64,000 nucleotides of DNA. It comes from Amycolatopsis mediterranei. Lineage in GTDB: Bacteria; Actinomycetota; Actinomycetes; Mycobacteriales; Pseudonocardiaceae. The stretch is from assembly GCF_026017845.1 (NCBI RefSeq), contig NZ_CP100416.1:7565326-7629325 (forward strand). The letters run 5' to 3'. Under the pieces are notes generated by a model. It ran no database searches, was not told the DNA's origin, and saw only the letters and a program-made list of their open reading frames with translations. Within the stretch, counting starts at the first letter, position 1. Each line of letters starts with the position of its first letter. The translations under genes were made by a program, and so were the position numbers. Shown here one piece after another: positions 62,018 to 64,000 of the stretch.

Positions 62018-62709
62018 CCGCCACCGCCGACTACAAGTCCCTCGCCGAGCGCGCTTCGCGGGAGCTCGCCGACGCCACCGCCGACGAAGCGATCCGCTGG
62101 ACCGTCGAAACGTTCGGCGACGACTTCATCGTCGCGTCCAACATGCAGGACGCCGTCCTGATCGACCTCGCCACGAAGGTGAAGTCCGATGTGGACGTTC
62201 TGTTCCTGGAGACCGGGTACCACTTCCCGGAAACGATCGGCACCCGCGACGCGGTCGAGGCGGTCTACCCCGGCGTGAAGATCGTCAACGCCCAGGCCGA
62301 GCAGAGCGTCGCGGAGCAGGACGCCGAGTACGGCGCGAAGCTGCACGACCGCGACCCGACGCTGTGCTGCAACCTGCGCAAGGTCGTGCCGCTGCGCAAG
62401 ACGCTGGCGAACTACTCGGCGTGGGTGACCGGCGTCCGCCGGGTCGACGCGCCGACCCGCGCGAACACCCCGATCGTCACCTGGGACGACCGCAACGGCC
62501 TGGTGAAGGTCAACCCGATCGCGGCGTGGACCGACGACGAGTTCAAGGCCTACATCGCCGAGCACGGGATCCTCGAGAACCCGCTGGTGTCGATCGGCTA
62601 CCTCTCGATCGGCTGCGCGCCCTGCACGGCCCGCGTAGCGCCGGGCGCCGACCCGCGCAGCGGCCGGTGGGCGGGCCAGTCGAAGACCGAGTGCGGACTG
62701 CACGGCTGA
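62014..62709 (+). CDS. cysH: adenylyl-sulfate (APS) reductase
   Basis: 231 residues with the PAPS-reductase fold (FIVASNMQDAVLIDLATK P-loop region, GYHFPET). The iron-sulfur pair Cys118-Cys119 (PTLCCNLRK) and Cys201-x2-Cys204 (IGCAPCT) mark an assimilatory APS reductase rather than a PAPS reductase. Catalytic Cys227 is in KTECGLHG at the C-terminus. Reduces APS to sulfite with thioredoxin; works between CysD/CysN and SirA. Confidence 0.94.
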   Translation: MTATADYKSLAERASRELADATADEAIRWTVETFGDDFIVASNMQDAVLIDLATKVKSDVDVLFLETGYHFPETIGTRDAVEAVYPGVKIVNAQAEQSVAEQDAEYGAKLHDRDPTLCCNLRKVVPLRKTLANYSAWVTGVRRVDAPTRANTPIVTWDDRNGLVKVNPIAAWTDDEFKAYIAEHGILENPLVSIGYLSIGCAPCTARVAPGADPRSGRWAGQSKTECGLHG

Positions 62710-62720
62710 GGAAGGGACGC

Positions 62721-63641
62721 ATGACGACCTTGGAGCCCGCGACCGATGCGGCACAGGACAACTTGGCGGCCTTGGAGTCCGAGGCCATCCACATCTTCCG
62801 CGAGGTGGCGGGCGAGTTCGACCGCCCGGTGATCCTCTTTTCCGGCGGCAAGGACTCGACGCTGCTGCTCCACCTGGCGATCAAGGCGTTCTGGCCGGCG
62901 CCGGTGCCGTTCCCGCTGCTGCACGTGGACACCGGGCACAACTTCGACGAGGTCATCGAGTTCCGCGACCGCGTCGTCGAGCAGCACGGCCTGCGCCTGG
63001 TCGTCGCGAAGGTGCAGGACTGGATCGACGACGGACGCCTCGAAGAGCGCGCCGACGGGATGCGCAACCCGCTGCAGACCACGCCGTTGCTGGACACGAT
63101 CTCGGAGAACAAGTTCGACGCCGTGTTCGGCGGCGGGCGCCGCGACGAGGAGCGCGCCCGGGCCAAGGAGCGGATTTTCAGCCTCCGCAACTCCTTCGGC
63201 CAGTGGGAGCCGCGGCGGCAGCGGCCCGAGCTGTGGAACCTCTACAACGGCAGGCACCGCCCGGGCGAGCAGGTCCGCGTCTTCCCGCTGTCCAACTGGA
63301 CCGAGGCCGACGTCTGGAACTACATCGCCCGCGAGAAGGTCGAACTGCCGTCGATCTACTACGCCCACCGGCGCGAGGTGTACCTGCGCGACGGGATGCT
63401 GCTGGCCGAGGGCCCGTGGGGCGGTCCGCGGCCGGGCGAAGAGGTCCGGGAGCGGACCGTCCGCTACCGGACCGTCGGCGACGGCTCGTGCACCGGCGCG
63501 ATCGAATCCACCGCGGCCACCGTCGAAGAGGTCATCGCCGAGGTGTCGGCCTCGCGGCTCACCGAACGCGGCGCGACCCGGGCCGACGACCGGATGTCCG
63601 AAGCGGCCATGGAAGACCGCAAGCGTGAGGGGTACTTCTGA
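62721..63641 (+). CDS. cysD: sulfate adenylyltransferase subunit 2
   Basis: 306 residues with the PP-loop [20 protein letters not shown] (about 39-58), [37 protein letters not shown] and the C-terminal [14 protein letters not shown]. With CysN it makes APS from ATP and sulfate, GTP hydrolysis driving the reaction. Start 11 bp after cysH; stop overlaps cysN as TGATG. Confidence 0.95.
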   Translation: MTTLEPATDAAQDNLAALESEAIHIFREVAGEFDRPVILFSGGKDSTLLLHLAIKAFWPAPVPFPLLHVDTGHNFDEVIEFRDRVVEQHGLRLVVAKVQDWIDDGRLEERADGMRNPLQTTPLLDTISENKFDAVFGGGRRDEERARAKERIFSLRNSFGQWEPRRQRPELWNLYNGRHRPGEQVRVFPLSNWTEADVWNYIAREKVELPSIYYAHRREVYLRDGMLLAEGPWGGPRPGEEVRERTVRYRTVGDGSCTGAIESTAATVEEVIAEVSASRLTERGATRADDRMSEAAMEDRKREGYF

Positions 63642-64000
63642 TGAGTTCGCTGCTTCGACTGGCCACCGCCGGGAGCGTCGACGACGGCAAGTCGACGCTG
63701 GTCGGCCGGCTGCTGTACGACACGAAGTCGGTGCTCGCCGACCAGCTCGACGCGGTCACCCGCGCGTCCGTCGACAAGGGACTGTCCACTCCGGACCTGT
63801 CGCTGCTGGTCGACGGCCTGCGCTCGGAGCGCGAGCAGGGCATCACCATCGACGTCGCCTACCGCTACTTCGCCACGCCGAAGCGGTCGTTCGTGCTGGC
63901 CGACACGCCGGGGCACGTGCAGTACACGCGCAACACGGTGACCGGCGCGTCCACCGCCCAGCTGGCCGTGCTCCTCGTCGACGCGCGCAAGGGCGTGATC
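63641..64000 (+). CDS. cysN: sulfate adenylyltransferase subunit 1, cut at the window edge
   Basis: First 120 residues of the GTPase subunit: G1 [10 protein letters not shown] (10-19), switch I region, G3 [10 protein letters not shown]. It starts at 63641 in overlap with the cysD stop and continues beyond 64000. In many actinobacteria CysN is fused to the APS kinase CysC; that cannot be judged here. Confidence 0.93.
   Translation, partial: MSSLLRLATAGSVDDGKSTLVGRLLYDTKSVLADQLDAVTRASVDKGLSTPDLSLLVDGLRSEREQGITIDVAYRYFATPKRSFVLADTPGHVQYTRNTVTGASTAQLAVLLVDARKGVI

Overview
The window is about 70% G+C, with GTG/TTG starts and gene pairs joined by GTGA, ATGA or TGATG overlaps, as in a filamentous actinobacterium. 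Gene content (DUF397/XRE pair, EbfC-EspC type VII cargo locus, sirA leader peptide, PucR/hydantoinase-type cluster) and the order glyS / smtB-zur / uppS / recO / era / ybeY / phoH / rsmE / dnaJ / hrcA ... hemW ... sirA-cysH suggest the Pseudonocardiaceae, most likely Amycolatopsis or a close relative. The same backbone order is known from Mycobacterium tuberculosis (Rv2357c to Rv2392). This is inference from gene content and synteny; no search was run.

Layout. 1-4.6 kb holds small regulator-controlled loci: a MarR/MFS/AhpD-like/ABC-2 permease group and a TetR/tandem carboxymuconolactone-decarboxylase pair, each with a clear palindromic operator. 4.6-10.2 kb has a DinB protein, a polytopic GT-C-like protein fused translationally to a serpin, a dGTPase-like HD protein and a YdcF protein. 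10.2-13.7 kb is a complete ABC exporter plus DesK/NarL-type two-component operon. 13.9-17.8 kb has glycyl-tRNA synthetase, two class F sortases and a secreted tail-anchored protein. 18.1-21.5 kb is a zinc module: SmtB-like and Zur regulators, a lipoprotein, and a permease/DUF1980 pair with a His/acid-rich loop.

22-35 kb is conserved housekeeping (uppS, recO, era, a degenerate cytidine-deaminase-like gene, a CorC/CNNM protein, ybeY, phoH, HIT, rsmE, dnaJ, hrcA). It is interrupted by an accessory block of five small membrane-protein genes: three CD225/dispanin proteins, one RDD and one DUF2752, most with Pro/Gly/Gln-rich N-termini. 35.3-37.7 kb is a four-gene type VII secretion cargo-like operon. 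37.7-51.7 kb contains an aldo/keto reductase, methylmalonate-semialdehyde dehydrogenase divergent from a PucR regulator, a secreted subtilisin-inhibitor-like protein, an XRE/DUF397 pair, a DUF4173 membrane protein, an OmpR-type two-component system, and an NCS1 permease / ureidopropionase / dihydropyrimidinase / LLM oxidoreductase operon. Together with mmsA, that operon would carry pyrimidines through beta-alanine towards acetyl-CoA.

51.8-59.8 kb is a mix: secreted TAP-like peptidase, serine hydrolase, siderophore-interacting protein behind an IdeR/DtxR-type box, a TetR-controlled pair of small proteins, a quinone-oxidoreductase-like protein, HemW and a VOC protein. 59.9-64 kb is assimilatory sulfate reduction: a cysteine-containing leader peptide, sirA, a tiny zinc-ribbon protein, cysH, cysD and the start of cysN, cut by the window edge. 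No tRNA, rRNA, CRISPR array, insertion sequence or phage gene was seen.

The most unusual signals are two 53-bp nested hairpin elements about 49 kb apart that differ by compensatory base changes, a recO tail built from two in-frame copies of an intergenic repeat, the dispanin/RDD block with phosphothreonine-like motifs, the type VII cargo operon, and operators whose symmetry extends into both start codons.
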